The notes under the pieces are model-generated. The model was not told the DNA's origin. It did not search any database and saw only the letters and a list, made by a program, of their open reading frames with translations. From positions 1-49,365 of IMG/VR virus record IMGVR_UViG_3300037091_000039: a stretch of 49,365 nt of DNA, one strand, 5' to 3'. The DNA comes from a virus. Below, piece by piece: positions 8,958 to 16,897 of this stretch; position 1 is the stretch's first letter, and every line of letters starts with the position of its first letter. The position numbers and the translations under genes are program-made.

Positions 8958-9143
8958 TTAGTACCACTTCACACATTGGAAAATCATAATCATCCAAGTT
9001 GCTGTGAGAGCGAGTCCGATCCATAATCCTCGCCAACTGTGAAAATATAGGGCCGAGATTACAGTCAGTGGAAGTAATGGAACCCACAGTAACCAATACC
9101 ATGCCATCGCCAGAAAAAAGATAAAGGGTGTTGCTGGGTCCAT
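8958..9143 (-). CDS. Small two-helix membrane protein
   Basis: 61 residues; the ATG overlaps the stop of the upstream diphosphohydrolase-like gene as TAATG, which decides this frame over a longer overlapping one. Two hydrophobic helices are visible (FIFFLAMAWYWLLWVPLL and the LWIGLALTATWMIMIF region). No charge-rich domain follows, so it is a minimal membrane protein. Lying inside a replication operon is odd; membrane tethering or a phage-protective role are possible but unsupported. Confidence 0.65.
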   Translation of the reverse strand: MDPATPFIFFLAMAWYWLLWVPLLPLTVISALYFHSWRGLWIGLALTATWMIMIFQCVKWY

Positions 9144-9733
9144 TAGATTGTATACTCCACAGGTTCATTCTTTGGATCATAGGGACATGATTCGGAACAA
9201 TTTCCACCCAATTTAGGGATCATACATCCTTTGCAGATTTTGTTGGTAACGCGGAGAACTCTTTTGGGTTCGCCATTCTTATTTCTGTCTAATCCTCGAA
9301 GACGTTCTTCATCTGGGATAGTGGGTTCAGGTTTCCATCGTTTATTGAAATCCGGTAATGAGTCGGAGAAACCTGTAGTATCCGTTGGAGGCCGATCATC
9401 GCCTTCTTTGTATGTGTCTTTGAAATGAATCAAGAACATAAGATTACAGAGGGCATGATCCAGGTGGTGCATCCCACTTTCTTCATCCAATTCTTCTCGG
9501 AAGAACCAGTATTTAAACATGTGACGCATCATGCAATCAAAGGCAGTTGACCATCTTCCACCCTTGGCCCAATTCCATTCTGCATATTTAGTGGCACCCC
9601 ACATAAGAACGCGAGTAGCACCGGCTACTAAGTGCATCGGAAAAAGTGATAAACGTACTTTACCATTATTAGCTCGGGCACAAGTACCGCGTTTATTACT
9701 GGAAATGTCTCCCTCATTGAAATTACGATCCAT
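9143..9733 (-). CDS. dATP/dGTP diphosphohydrolase-like protein
   Basis: 196 residues. The core (about 23-110) reads KVRLSLFPMHLVAGATRVLM, GATKYAEWNW, WSTAFDCMMRHMFKYWF, EELDEESGMHHLDHALCNLM. This matches the all-alpha phage family annotated as dATP/dGTP diphosphohydrolase (related to MazZ), in which the E/H/D residues of helices 2-4 bind metal and nucleotide. The C-terminal 40 residues have a separate Cys set (CKGCMIPKLGGNC, CPYD), probably a small zinc knuckle. It starts where the primase-helicase gene ends. Likely job: adjusting the purine dNTP pool for replication. MazZ homologues occur in 2-aminoadenine phages, but no PurZ is seen here. Confidence 0.7.
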   Translation of the reverse strand: MDRNFNEGDISSNKRGTCARANNGKVRLSLFPMHLVAGATRVLMWGATKYAEWNWAKGGRWSTAFDCMMRHMFKYWFFREELDEESGMHHLDHALCNLMFLIHFKDTYKEGDDRPPTDTTGFSDSLPDFNKRWKPEPTIPDEERLRGLDRNKNGEPKRVLRVTNKICKGCMIPKLGGNCSESCPYDPKNEPVEYTI

Positions 9734-12420
9734 TATTCATTCTCCAAATTGCGTTTTAATTTGTTACCTTCGCTATACCACGGAGTTCCCGGTTTAGCGT
9801 CTTTGTCCCAGGATATGTTACCGATGAATTTCTTGTTATCTGTACTTTTCCCAACTGGGAATACTTTTTGTAGATTGCGAATAATTACATCCTGACTTTC
9901 CCACTTTTGCTTATCGAGTGGGTCAATCCATTCAGCAAATTTGATTTGGAATTCTTCCAACGAAATCTTGATACCCGGAATTGGATAACAATTCTCAGCC
10001 ACAAATCTTTCGATTGGTGTCCGTCGAGAATCCTGCATACGGGATTTGTTTTCAGTCTCGACGATTGGAAGGTGCATACGACCTTCGGCTGCCGGTAATT
10101 CGAGGTTCATCAAGGTACGGAGGAAATCACCAGCTTCCAGTGCTAGGAACTCCATCAATTTAATTTTGGGTATTTCAACATTGTCCGGTAAGGGTGGGAC
10201 ATAGATCATATCAATACGGGTGTCACCCGGAAATATAGGACAATTTTCAGGGTGATTAGCTACTTGAATGATCTTCAATTTATTCGGAATCAAATATGTA
10301 TCCGTCCGCATCTTACGGATAGGAATCATCCGGGCAACAACCCATTCTTTAAGTTTTGAGTGCGCACCCGGCGTCTTTGATATGTCAATTTCTTCTACGT
10401 AGGCAATGATCGCACCAGCTAGTTCTCCATTGAAACCGCTCTGGCTGGTCAGGGCTTGATTCGCTGATTCGATACCTTTGGTAATTAGACAAGAGAATGA
10501 TTCATGGAAGGTACTCTTGCCACAATTTTCGCCACCGTACAAGAATAGATATGGTAACGGTTGGAATGGATCACGTAAAGCACACGCCATCCAAGCCAGT
10601 CCATAATCATATCCTGATTTAATCTTCAATCTATCCGACCATTCGGCCTTTTTAATGGCGGCATCCAACGAACCAAAACAATGTTTCAATATCATATCCC
10701 AGTGAGGATGTTGAGGATTATCGGTATCAGACGGCGGAACTTTAAATTGTGCCGCGTCTAAATTCCATCTACGGTCGCCAGGATATTCAGGTTGGAATGG
10801 GAGATTCACTAGACACCAATGTCTGGACCATATATGGGCCGCGACTAAATCTATTTCGGTCTTGGCTAGTCCTGTGATTAACAATTGTCCAGCCACTATA
10901 TCTTTAGTGGCATCTATCCATTTCCCATTATCGGCTCGTGCGCACCAGCCCGCACTTTTATTTTCGGGCGTCACCAGAAATCGGATCAACTTGTCATATT
11001 CAGAGAAACTTTCTTCATTTACCGGGCCTTCCAATTCAGCTTTTACATTGAGGACACGGGTAATTTTTCCGTGGTTATTATTGACCCAACCTTTAGGGAT
11101 GTCTTCGCCTTTGTTCTTATCAATGGAGATCGTGACACGCCCATCTTTTTGGGCCTTTAATTTAGTTTCTCTGTCTTGGAAACCTTCTGGTATGACTACA
11201 GTGTGGCCCAGATTTTTAACAACTTCGGCAGCGTCTTTGGCGGTATCAAATACATAGCCGCCTTCATTTGGTGCTTCCGCACCACCTTTAGCACGGGACG
11301 CCGTATGTAAGTCGGCAGGACGATTGAAGAAACAAGTGGTCCAGCCACCACTATCTTGTTCCCAGGTCTCGGCTTCATTCGTGCCTTGACTAAATCGGTA
11401 GACTTTCCAAACTCCATTCGGAAGTGGGAAAGCGAAACAATTACAGGTCGCCGGGTGCCGTCCTTCGGATAATGTCTTGAAAACGCCCTTGTACTTTCCA
11501 GATATTTCTTCAAATGCTTTAGTGTGTGTTTGAAGAAGATGATAATCAGATACCCAGATTGTAGAATATCCAGCTTGACCTAATTCATCAATGATCGCCT
11601 TGTGTTGGCCATCTAATGGAATTATACGGCGGCTATTAGCGAGAGATTCAAATGGGTCTTCTTGTTCAGTGGAGACACCCGTGACGCGGATTTTGGCACG
11701 TTGTCGTGTGACAACTTCGATATGATCGCGCCAATTGGGAGGAAGATCGGAGAGAGATAAAACCTGTGTGGCTGCTTTAATAACTTCTAGGCCGTGGTTT
11801 TCCTTTGTGATCTTGCGGTGCCATATCCACATATTGCCGCCACATACATCTATATGACTGGCGAAGTCAAATCCCGTGGCTGAACTCATTAGACCTAAGA
11901 TACAGCGTGCTAACGCTGCGTGTACGGTATGATTTTCGGTAGGAATGTTATCCAGATAACAGTATAGATGCAGACCTTTACCACCTGTACTTTTACGTAC
12001 CTCTATATATGGTAAGGCTTGGACTGCTATCTTTACTTTTTCAAGATCACTGTCAGATATGCCTACGCCCGCCGCGTGTCCAGTAATACTGTCCACATCG
12101 AAGGCAACCCATTTGGAAACTCTGTCTTTCCATTGCCAACCAGTCATACCAATAGCTTCGGCATGAAGATCAAGTGGCCAACGAATTTCAAAATCTTTCC
12201 ATTCTGGTTCACTGTTGGCATGGTGGGGCAGACGAAAATTATACCATTCATTGGTGCCGTCTGTATATGTACTTCTCTTACCTTCTACAGCCTCACCATT
12301 ATCAACAGCCACATTGGTTTGGCACTCCATGTCAATGGACCACCTATCAATTAGGTCTTGATTGGCTGGTAAGGCTCTGGCTTTAAGAAACGATGATAGG
12401 GATTCTGATATTTTAGGCAT
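9733..12420 (-). CDS. Primase-polymerase / SF3-type helicase fusion
   Basis: 895 residues. The N-terminal half has archaeo-eukaryotic primase features: WVAFDVDS near 104-111 (metal-binding acidic pair) and RKSTGGKGLHLYCYLD near 142-157. The C-terminal half is a D5/P4-like SF3 AAA+ helicase: Walker A GGENCGKSTF near 627-636, Walker B AIIAYVEEIDIS near 668-679, and sensor-like QVANHPENCPIF. Together they would unwind and prime at the origin. The ATG lies immediately beside the left arm of a 100-bp dyad, with no visible Shine-Dalgarno, so the transcript may be leaderless or the true start is later. It is the first gene of the leftward replication operon, divergent from the gene at 12568. Confidence 0.88.
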   Translation of the reverse strand: MPKISESLSSFLKARALPANQDLIDRWSIDMECQTNVAVDNGEAVEGKRSTYTDGTNEWYNFRLPHHANSEPEWKDFEIRWPLDLHAEAIGMTGWQWKDRVSKWVAFDVDSITGHAAGVGISDSDLEKVKIAVQALPYIEVRKSTGGKGLHLYCYLDNIPTENHTVHAALARCILGLMSSATGFDFASHIDVCGGNMWIWHRKITKENHGLEVIKAATQVLSLSDLPPNWRDHIEVVTRQRAKIRVTGVSTEQEDPFESLANSRRIIPLDGQHKAIIDELGQAGYSTIWVSDYHLLQTHTKAFEEISGKYKGVFKTLSEGRHPATCNCFAFPLPNGVWKVYRFSQGTNEAETWEQDSGGWTTCFFNRPADLHTASRAKGGAEAPNEGGYVFDTAKDAAEVVKNLGHTVVIPEGFQDRETKLKAQKDGRVTISIDKNKGEDIPKGWVNNNHGKITRVLNVKAELEGPVNEESFSEYDKLIRFLVTPENKSAGWCARADNGKWIDATKDIVAGQLLITGLAKTEIDLVAAHIWSRHWCLVNLPFQPEYPGDRRWNLDAAQFKVPPSDTDNPQHPHWDMILKHCFGSLDAAIKKAEWSDRLKIKSGYDYGLAWMACALRDPFQPLPYLFLYGGENCGKSTFHESFSCLITKGIESANQALTSQSGFNGELAGAIIAYVEEIDISKTPGAHSKLKEWVVARMIPIRKMRTDTYLIPNKLKIIQVANHPENCPIFPGDTRIDMIYVPPLPDNVEIPKIKLMEFLALEAGDFLRTLMNLELPAAEGRMHLPIVETENKSRMQDSRRTPIERFVAENCYPIPGIKISLEEFQIKFAEWIDPLDKQKWESQDVIIRNLQKVFPVGKSTDNKKFIGNISWDKDAKPGTPWYSEGNKLKRNLENE

Positions 12421-12520
12421 ATACTATAGAATACGAGATTTGTGCCATTTTGCTTCAAAAATATGAGATAATTTATAAATTTATGAAGCAAAACCTCTTA
12501 AATCCCGTATTCTATAGTAT
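12421..12520. promoter_or_regulatory. 100-bp dyad between divergent replication genes; candidate origin/operator
   Basis: The outer arms 12421-12441 and 12500-12520 match as inverted repeats at 20 of 21 positions. Inner arms 12448-12457 (ttttgcttca) and 12484-12493 (tgaagcaaaa) match perfectly. Both pairs share the same centre (12470.5). An AT-rich 12-bp palindrome (aatttataaatt) lies at 12470-12481. The right arm contains ttctatagtat, resembling a -10 box. The place between the primase-helicase and the divergent gene fits an origin with divergent control; this is inference. From 12521 to 12567 only AT-rich sequence and the GAGGT ribosome site of the next gene are seen. Confidence 0.7.
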
Positions 12521-12567
12521 CTACTCAATGTATTCTGTATTTTGTACTCTTTTTCGAGGTATTTTGT

Positions 12568-13320
12568 ATGTCTAAAGAATTGGTTCCGTTTAATGCCGAT
12601 CAGTTAAATCAACTCCCGTCTACACAGCTCGGCACGGATGAAAGTTTTAATGATTTGGCTAAGAATTCTGGCTTTCTCAAGTATTTGAAGCTGTGTTCTA
12701 ATGACAAGTACGCAAAGGCCGGTAAGATCGCCTCTGGTCACTGGGGTATCCCTGATAGTGACGGGGCAATTCAAGATTTGGGCACATCCATCGACGTTTT
12801 ACCCCTGGCTAAACGCCCTAAAGCGGTCGATATGAAGGATAAGTCTGCCTTAATCATTTCTTACGATGTGACTGCTGCCGAATTCAAACGAATTCGATTG
12901 GAAGCGGCGGAAAAAGACTCGGATTGCCAGTTTGGCGTCAGTTTCTTGGTTCTGGAACGGTCCACGGGACAATTCCTCGAACTATTCTTCGGTAATGAGA
13001 CTTCGCGCCGCAAATTACAAGAAGTATATCCATATTTGCCCTTATCACAGGCGGATATTGATGCCCGTGCAGCTAATAAGCAAGATGTGACCGATTTGGA
13101 GCCACATTTTGCGTTACCCCTTACTATCAATATCAAATTTATTGAGGATAAGAAAGGCCGGTCGTGGCATGGTCCCGTGCCGGTAAAATGTTCGGCACCG
13201 TTTGCCAAAATTCCTCCAATAGAGGAAATTGTAGAGGCGATCACTAGGTTTAAGGCTGTCAAATCAGACGGCGTTGAAAAGATTGCCGAACCGGAAGGCA
13301 AAAAGAAACGAGCGCGATAA
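12568..13320 (+). CDS. Replication-module protein of unknown function
   Basis: 250 residues, first gene of the long rightward train, with GAGGT nine bases upstream of the ATG. No catalytic motif is recognised. The middle (about 85-150) alternates strands and charge (SALIISYDVTAAEFKRIR, FGVSFLVLERSTGQFLELFFG). The C-terminus is basic (EGKKKRAR). Abundance next to the origin and a basic tail would suit a DNA-binding accessory protein, but that is inference. Codons from 13047 to the end are part of a 412-bp tandem duplication, so the last 91 residues are encoded again downstream. Confidence 0.7.
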   Translation: MSKELVPFNADQLNQLPSTQLGTDESFNDLAKNSGFLKYLKLCSNDKYAKAGKIASGHWGIPDSDGAIQDLGTSIDVLPLAKRPKAVDMKDKSALIISYDVTAAEFKRIRLEAAEKDSDCQFGVSFLVLERSTGQFLELFFGNETSRRKLQEVYPYLPLSQADIDARAANKQDVTDLEPHFALPLTINIKFIEDKKGRSWHGPVPVKCSAPFAKIPPIEEIVEAITRFKAVKSDGVEKIAEPEGKKKRAR

Positions 13321-13330
13321 CTCTGATTAT

Positions 13331-13377
13331 CTAATCCGGAATCGTGCTGGCCGACGGCAGTTACGATTCTGGATTAG
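13331..13377 (+). other. Intergenic stem-loop, first copy
   Basis: The arms ctaatccggaatcgt (13331-13345) and acgattctggattag (13363-13377) pair over 15 positions with one G-U, around a 17-base loop. No U-run follows (gatttaattaaac), so a classical terminator is unlikely. RNA processing, mRNA stabilisation or attenuation are possible. An identical copy 412 bp downstream comes from the tandem duplication. Confidence 0.7.
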
Positions 13378-13390
13378 ATTTAATTAAACT

Positions 13391-13732
13391 ATGGTCCCAG
13401 AAGCATGTTTTATTGTGAAACCGGATATTAACTTCGCTACGTTTGTTGGCCTCAGTCAACAGGCGGATATTGATGCCCGTGCAGCTAATAAGCAAGATGT
13501 GACCGATTTGGAGCCACATTTTGCGTTACCCCTTACTATCAATATCAAATTTATTGAGGATAAGAAAGGCCGGTCGTGGCATGGTCCCGTGCCGGTAAAA
13601 TGTTCGGCACCGTTTGCCAAAATTCCTCCAATAGAGGAAATTGTAGAGGCGATCACTAGGTTTAAGGCTGTCAAATCAGACGGCGTTGAAAAGATTGCCG
13701 AACCGGAAGGCAAAAAGAAACGAGCGCGATAA
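13391..13732 (+). pseudogene. Chimeric ORF created by the tandem duplication
   Basis: 113 codons. The first 23 or so (MVPEACFIVKPDINF...) are the start of the gene at 13803. At 13459-13464 they fuse in frame to the last 90 codons of the gene at 12568 (ADIDARAANKQ... to KKKRAR). It keeps a full reading frame and the same upstream sequence as the gene at 13803, so a fusion protein could be made. It is a by-product of the duplication rather than an independent gene. Confidence 0.85.
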
Positions 13733-13742
13733 CTCTGATTAT

Positions 13743-13789
13743 CTAATCCGGAATCGTGCTGGCCGACGGCAGTTACGATTCTGGATTAG
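13743..13789 (+). other. Intergenic stem-loop, second copy
   Basis: Same as the stem-loop at 13331-13377, moved by 412 bp. It sits just upstream of the intact gene at 13803, so it was probably the original element between the two genes. The 15-bp arms and 17-base loop are unchanged. Confidence 0.7.
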
Positions 13790-13802
13790 ATTTAATTAAA
13801 CT

Positions 13803-14321
13803 ATGGTCCCAGAAGCATGTTTTATTGTGAAACCGGATATTAACTTCGCTACGTTTGTTGGCCTCAGTCAACAGGCTCTTGGGCGTAGTCCGGCTACCAA
13901 AGTAGACTCTAGTGCTCTACATCCATCGGAAACTACACGCTTCCTGAGTTGTCTGGCAGCGTTACGTGACCCGCACGCGCCAGTAGGTTTGTCCCCACAT
14001 TTATTGGCTCATGTGACATTCAGTATATTAGTCGCCGCAGATGAACGTGATATGTTCGATATTATACAGGTCGTAGCGGGTATGCCGTTTATAGTGACAG
14101 ACATGATTATGCGTGGTGTACAATTATCCGTTATAACCGGTAATCTCAATCAATGGAGAGATTGTGTAATATCTGGATCGGTGACGAAAGTTGAATTTAA
14201 CGTGAGGGTGTTCTTTAACAATGTGATGCAATTATTCATTATCAATGGCTTGGATGTGTGGAAAGAACTCAAACGTACTTCTGTCAAAGATGGAACTTTT
14301 TTACTCACCCATTCCCCATGA
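13803..14321 (+). CDS. Hypothetical protein, weak ThyX-like resemblance
   Basis: 172 residues with no visible Shine-Dalgarno; the upstream sequence is taattaaact. Segments such as LLAHVTFSILVA (about 60-71) and LSVITGNLNQWRDCV (about 102-116) recall the LEHxxFTF and SGNxRxWR stretches of flavin-dependent thymidylate synthases. The hallmark RHRxxSxxxxSxR motif is absent, so activity cannot be claimed. It could be a degenerate ThyX relative or an unrelated orphan. Its first 23 codons are duplicated upstream. The stop region overlaps a 16-bp tandem repeat where an HNH gene follows. Confidence 0.55.
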   Translation: MVPEACFIVKPDINFATFVGLSQQALGRSPATKVDSSALHPSETTRFLSCLAALRDPHAPVGLSPHLLAHVTFSILVAADERDMFDIIQVVAGMPFIVTDMIMRGVQLSVITGNLNQWRDCVISGSVTKVEFNVRVFFNNVMQLFIINGLDVWKELKRTSVKDGTFLLTHSP

Positions 14322-14345
14322 AAGAAATTCCCCATGAAAGAAATT
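14314..14345 (+). repeat. 16-bp tandem duplication at a gene junction
   Basis: The unit ccccatgaaagaaatt occurs at 14314-14329 and 14330-14345. The first copy contains the stop of the upstream gene as ATGA and an ATG whose frame soon ends. The second copy holds the productive ATG of the HNH gene. It looks like a small duplication that separated an original ATGA overlap. Confidence 0.9.
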
Positions 14346-14963
14346 CCACAGTTGGTATGGGACCAGATTGCTAGATTTTGGTCACATGTACAATGGCAAT
14401 ATGGTGATAGATGTTGGATATGGAAAGCCGGTAAGGGTAGACGTGGCTACGGACATTTTTATCTTAATGGTCATACTTACAAAGCGTCTCGAATTGCATA
14501 TTACTTACAAACAGGAATAGACCCTAGAGATAAACAGATTTGCCATGTTTGTGATAATCCTTCTTGCGTAAATCCTAATCATCTTTGGGCCGGAACTAGT
14601 AAGGACAACAATCAAGATAAAACCAAGAAAGGCCGACAAGCAAGAGAAGAAAATCATGGCCGTTCCAAACTTACTGTATCGGATATATTGATAATAAAAT
14701 CAGTATCAGATAATACTGTAGTTTTGGCAGAACAATTTGGCGTCGGAAATGCAATTATCAGTAAGATACAGCGCGGTATTCTCTGGCCTGATGTGGCACC
14801 GCACCTAACACGAAAGTCTAAGAGACCTGGATTAACACCGGATATAATTCGTGAGATTCGTCAATCTAGTTTACAAAATTATTTACTCGCAAGAAAGTTT
14901 CATATAAGTGACGCTATGATACATAATATAAAGAATAAATTAGCGTGGCGAGGTATCGAATGA
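14334..14963 (+). CDS. HNH endonuclease with HTH region
   Basis: 209 residues. The HNH core reads RCWIWKAGKGRRGYGHFYLN, YKASRIAYYL, then ICHVCDNPSCVNPNHLWAG and TKKGRQA, the HNH_3 pattern with a CxxC...C zinc site. The C-terminal half has two repeats resembling helix-turn-helix DNA-recognition units (LTVSDILIIKSV...VLAEQFGVGNAIISKIQRG and LTPDIIREIRQS...LARKFHISDAMIHNIKN). It probably acts as a free-standing homing endonuclease. A relative with one HTH unit is at 29283. Its stop overlaps the helicase start as ATGA. Confidence 0.88.
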   Translation: MKEIPQLVWDQIARFWSHVQWQYGDRCWIWKAGKGRRGYGHFYLNGHTYKASRIAYYLQTGIDPRDKQICHVCDNPSCVNPNHLWAGTSKDNNQDKTKKGRQAREENHGRSKLTVSDILIIKSVSDNTVVLAEQFGVGNAIISKIQRGILWPDVAPHLTRKSKRPGLTPDIIREIRQSSLQNYLLARKFHISDAMIHNIKNKLAWRGIE

Positions 14964-16876
14964 GTATTGAACAGATCAAATTAACTACCCGCACTACCGG
15001 TGGTTCTTTAATTCGTATTGATGCTACGATAGAGTACCGGGATGGGCGGATATGGTTTTTAAAGGCACCGTATAGTGCAAAAGATGAAATTAAAGCGATG
15101 GCGGGGAGTAAGTGGCACGGCTACGATGATGATCCACGCAAGATTTGGTCTGTCACTGATTCACAACGTAATCGCTTTCAACTTGGTTGGTTGATGGGTG
15201 AGGATGTGTATGCGTGGTTTGATCGTGATATTATCAAACATGAATACACCCGCCCATTAAAAGGTTATCAAATAGAATTAGCAGATTGGTTCCTGACTTA
15301 TCATTATGGTATTATGGCGGCTGAACCGGGGACAGGAAAAACTCTCGTCGCCCAGGAAGTCATGGAACGATCTGGCATCAAGGAATGGTGGTGGATTGGA
15401 CCTAAGACTTCACTTCCGAATATCCAACGTGAATTTCGGATATGGAAGATTGATCCAAGTATTAAAGTTGTGATGATGACGTATGAGGCTCTCAAGCGCG
15501 TCATGGATACTTGGACGCCAGATATGGTGGTGCCACAGGGCGTGATTGTGGATGAATCGAGTCGATGTAAAGGCCCGACCGCCCAACGTAGTGAAGCTGT
15601 ACAGATGTTGGCCGACAAGGTTCGTGATGTGTACGGCTATGATGGTTACGTTATTGAAATGTCGGGTACTCCGAGTCCTAAAACACCGATGGATTGGTGG
15701 AAACAAGCTGAGATTGCTTGGCCCGGATATTTGAAAGAAGGTTCCTGGAGAGCCTTGGAACAACGACTCGCTTTCATGGTTGATAAGGAATTTGACGCCG
15801 GTAAATTTAAACAACGCACAGGTTGGAAAGATGACGAACGAAAATGTAAACACTGTGGATTGTTCGTTGAAGACGACGTGCATCAATTCGATCCTACCGG
15901 TAATATCGGCTACCATTTATGGGAAGCCTCCGTTAATGAAGTTGCTTATCTCCATGAACGTCTTAAAGGACTGGTCAATATCAAGTTTCAGAAAGACTGC
16001 CTGGACTTGCCAGAGAAACAATACCGAGTTATCCAGTGCAAACCAAATGCTAGTACACTTAGGGTCGCGCAGGCACTTGTGCAAGCTGCTCCGAATACCA
16101 TCACTGGATTGACATGGCTGCGTGAATTGAGTGACGGATTTTTATACCGTGACGAAGTTGATGGCGTTACCAAATGTACTCACTGTGCCACCGGCACAGT
16201 GGATGAATGGTTTGATCCAGAGGATGAAGATCGAACATTCCAGGCGATTGATATGCTTGATCCTGACTTGGTACCCAAGTTGATAAAAAGATCAATTCCT
16301 TGTCCACAATGTAAAGGTACTTGTGAAGTACCCAAGATTGTTCGCGTTTCCAGAGAAGTACCTTGTCCTAAGTATCCCGCATTACAGGACTTACTCGATG
16401 AATGTGAGGAAACGGGACGTATCGTAATTTATGGCGGTTTCACTGGAACCATTGATAGGGTTGAAAAACTTTGTCATAAAGAAGGTTGGGCTGTTGTACG
16501 ATGTGATGGTCGTGGTTGGCGACTAACAACTACTCAGGGCGAGTTAGTCATGGATGAAGAACCACTGGATTATTGGGCCAATAAAGAACATGCTAAGGTT
16601 GCATTTGTGGCCCATCCTGATAGTGGTGGGATGTCATTCACTCTCGTTGAAAGTAGAATGATCGTGAATGTCTCGAATACGTTCAAACCAGAAGCACGCT
16701 CACAAAGCGAAGAACGGATTCATAGATTGGGAATGGATTTGAATAAGGGTTGTTGGATTGTCGATCTTGACCATCTACCAACTGATGCCAGAGTTCGGGA
16801 AGTCATCAAAGATAATCGACGACTCGAACTTATGAGTATGGGTGAAGTTTTACAAGGTCTATCTTGGGAAGAATAA
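14960..16876 (+). CDS. SNF2-like SF2 helicase with Cys-pair insertions
   Basis: I chose the ATG at 14960, in ATGA overlap with the HNH gene; a start at 14945 is in frame. Of 638 residues, motif I is EPGTGKTL near 122, motif II DESS near 198, motif III SGTPSPKT near 234, and motif VI QSEERIHRLG near 581, as in SNF2-type SF2 ATPases. Extra Cys pairs (CKHCG near 292, CTHCATGT near 410, CPQCKGTC near 450) form zinc ribbons between the two RecA lobes; the last two resemble DnaJ-type knuckles. Such phage enzymes remodel replication or recombination intermediates. It precedes the polymerase in the replication train. Confidence 0.88.
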   Translation: MSIEQIKLTTRTTGGSLIRIDATIEYRDGRIWFLKAPYSAKDEIKAMAGSKWHGYDDDPRKIWSVTDSQRNRFQLGWLMGEDVYAWFDRDIIKHEYTRPLKGYQIELADWFLTYHYGIMAAEPGTGKTLVAQEVMERSGIKEWWWIGPKTSLPNIQREFRIWKIDPSIKVVMMTYEALKRVMDTWTPDMVVPQGVIVDESSRCKGPTAQRSEAVQMLADKVRDVYGYDGYVIEMSGTPSPKTPMDWWKQAEIAWPGYLKEGSWRALEQRLAFMVDKEFDAGKFKQRTGWKDDERKCKHCGLFVEDDVHQFDPTGNIGYHLWEASVNEVAYLHERLKGLVNIKFQKDCLDLPEKQYRVIQCKPNASTLRVAQALVQAAPNTITGLTWLRELSDGFLYRDEVDGVTKCTHCATGTVDEWFDPEDEDRTFQAIDMLDPDLVPKLIKRSIPCPQCKGTCEVPKIVRVSREVPCPKYPALQDLLDECEETGRIVIYGGFTGTIDRVEKLCHKEGWAVVRCDGRGWRLTTTQGELVMDEEPLDYWANKEHAKVAFVAHPDSGGMSFTLVESRMIVNVSNTFKPEARSQSEERIHRLGMDLNKGCWIVDLDHLPTDARVREVIKDNRRLELMSMGEVLQGLSWEE

Positions 16877-16897
16877 TTTAACAAGGGAGAATTTCTA

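Larger units (their letters stand above)
13047..13876 (+). repeat. 412-bp tandem duplication with 6-bp microhomology
   Basis: Bases 13047-13464 and 13459-13876 appear identical at an offset of 412. The hexamer acaggc lies at both ends and at the junction (13047, 13459, 13871). The unit covers the 3' end of the gene at 12568, the intergenic stem-loop and the first 23 codons of the gene at 13803. Lack of visible divergence implies a very recent event or an assembly artefact. Confidence 0.95.

Noticed and set aside
8953-9207. 84-codon open frame on the - strand overlapping the membrane gene
   Set aside because: Overlaps the 8958-9143 gene in another frame; the latter has the TAATG junction and a two-helix membrane pattern.
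9143-9733. Claim that the phage has a 2-aminoadenine genome
   Set aside because: A MazZ-related gene alone is not enough; no PurZ or DatZ is seen in the window.
12861-13301. - strand open frame repeated at 13456-13713
   Set aside because: Antisense to the 12568 gene; its repetition only reflects the tandem duplication.
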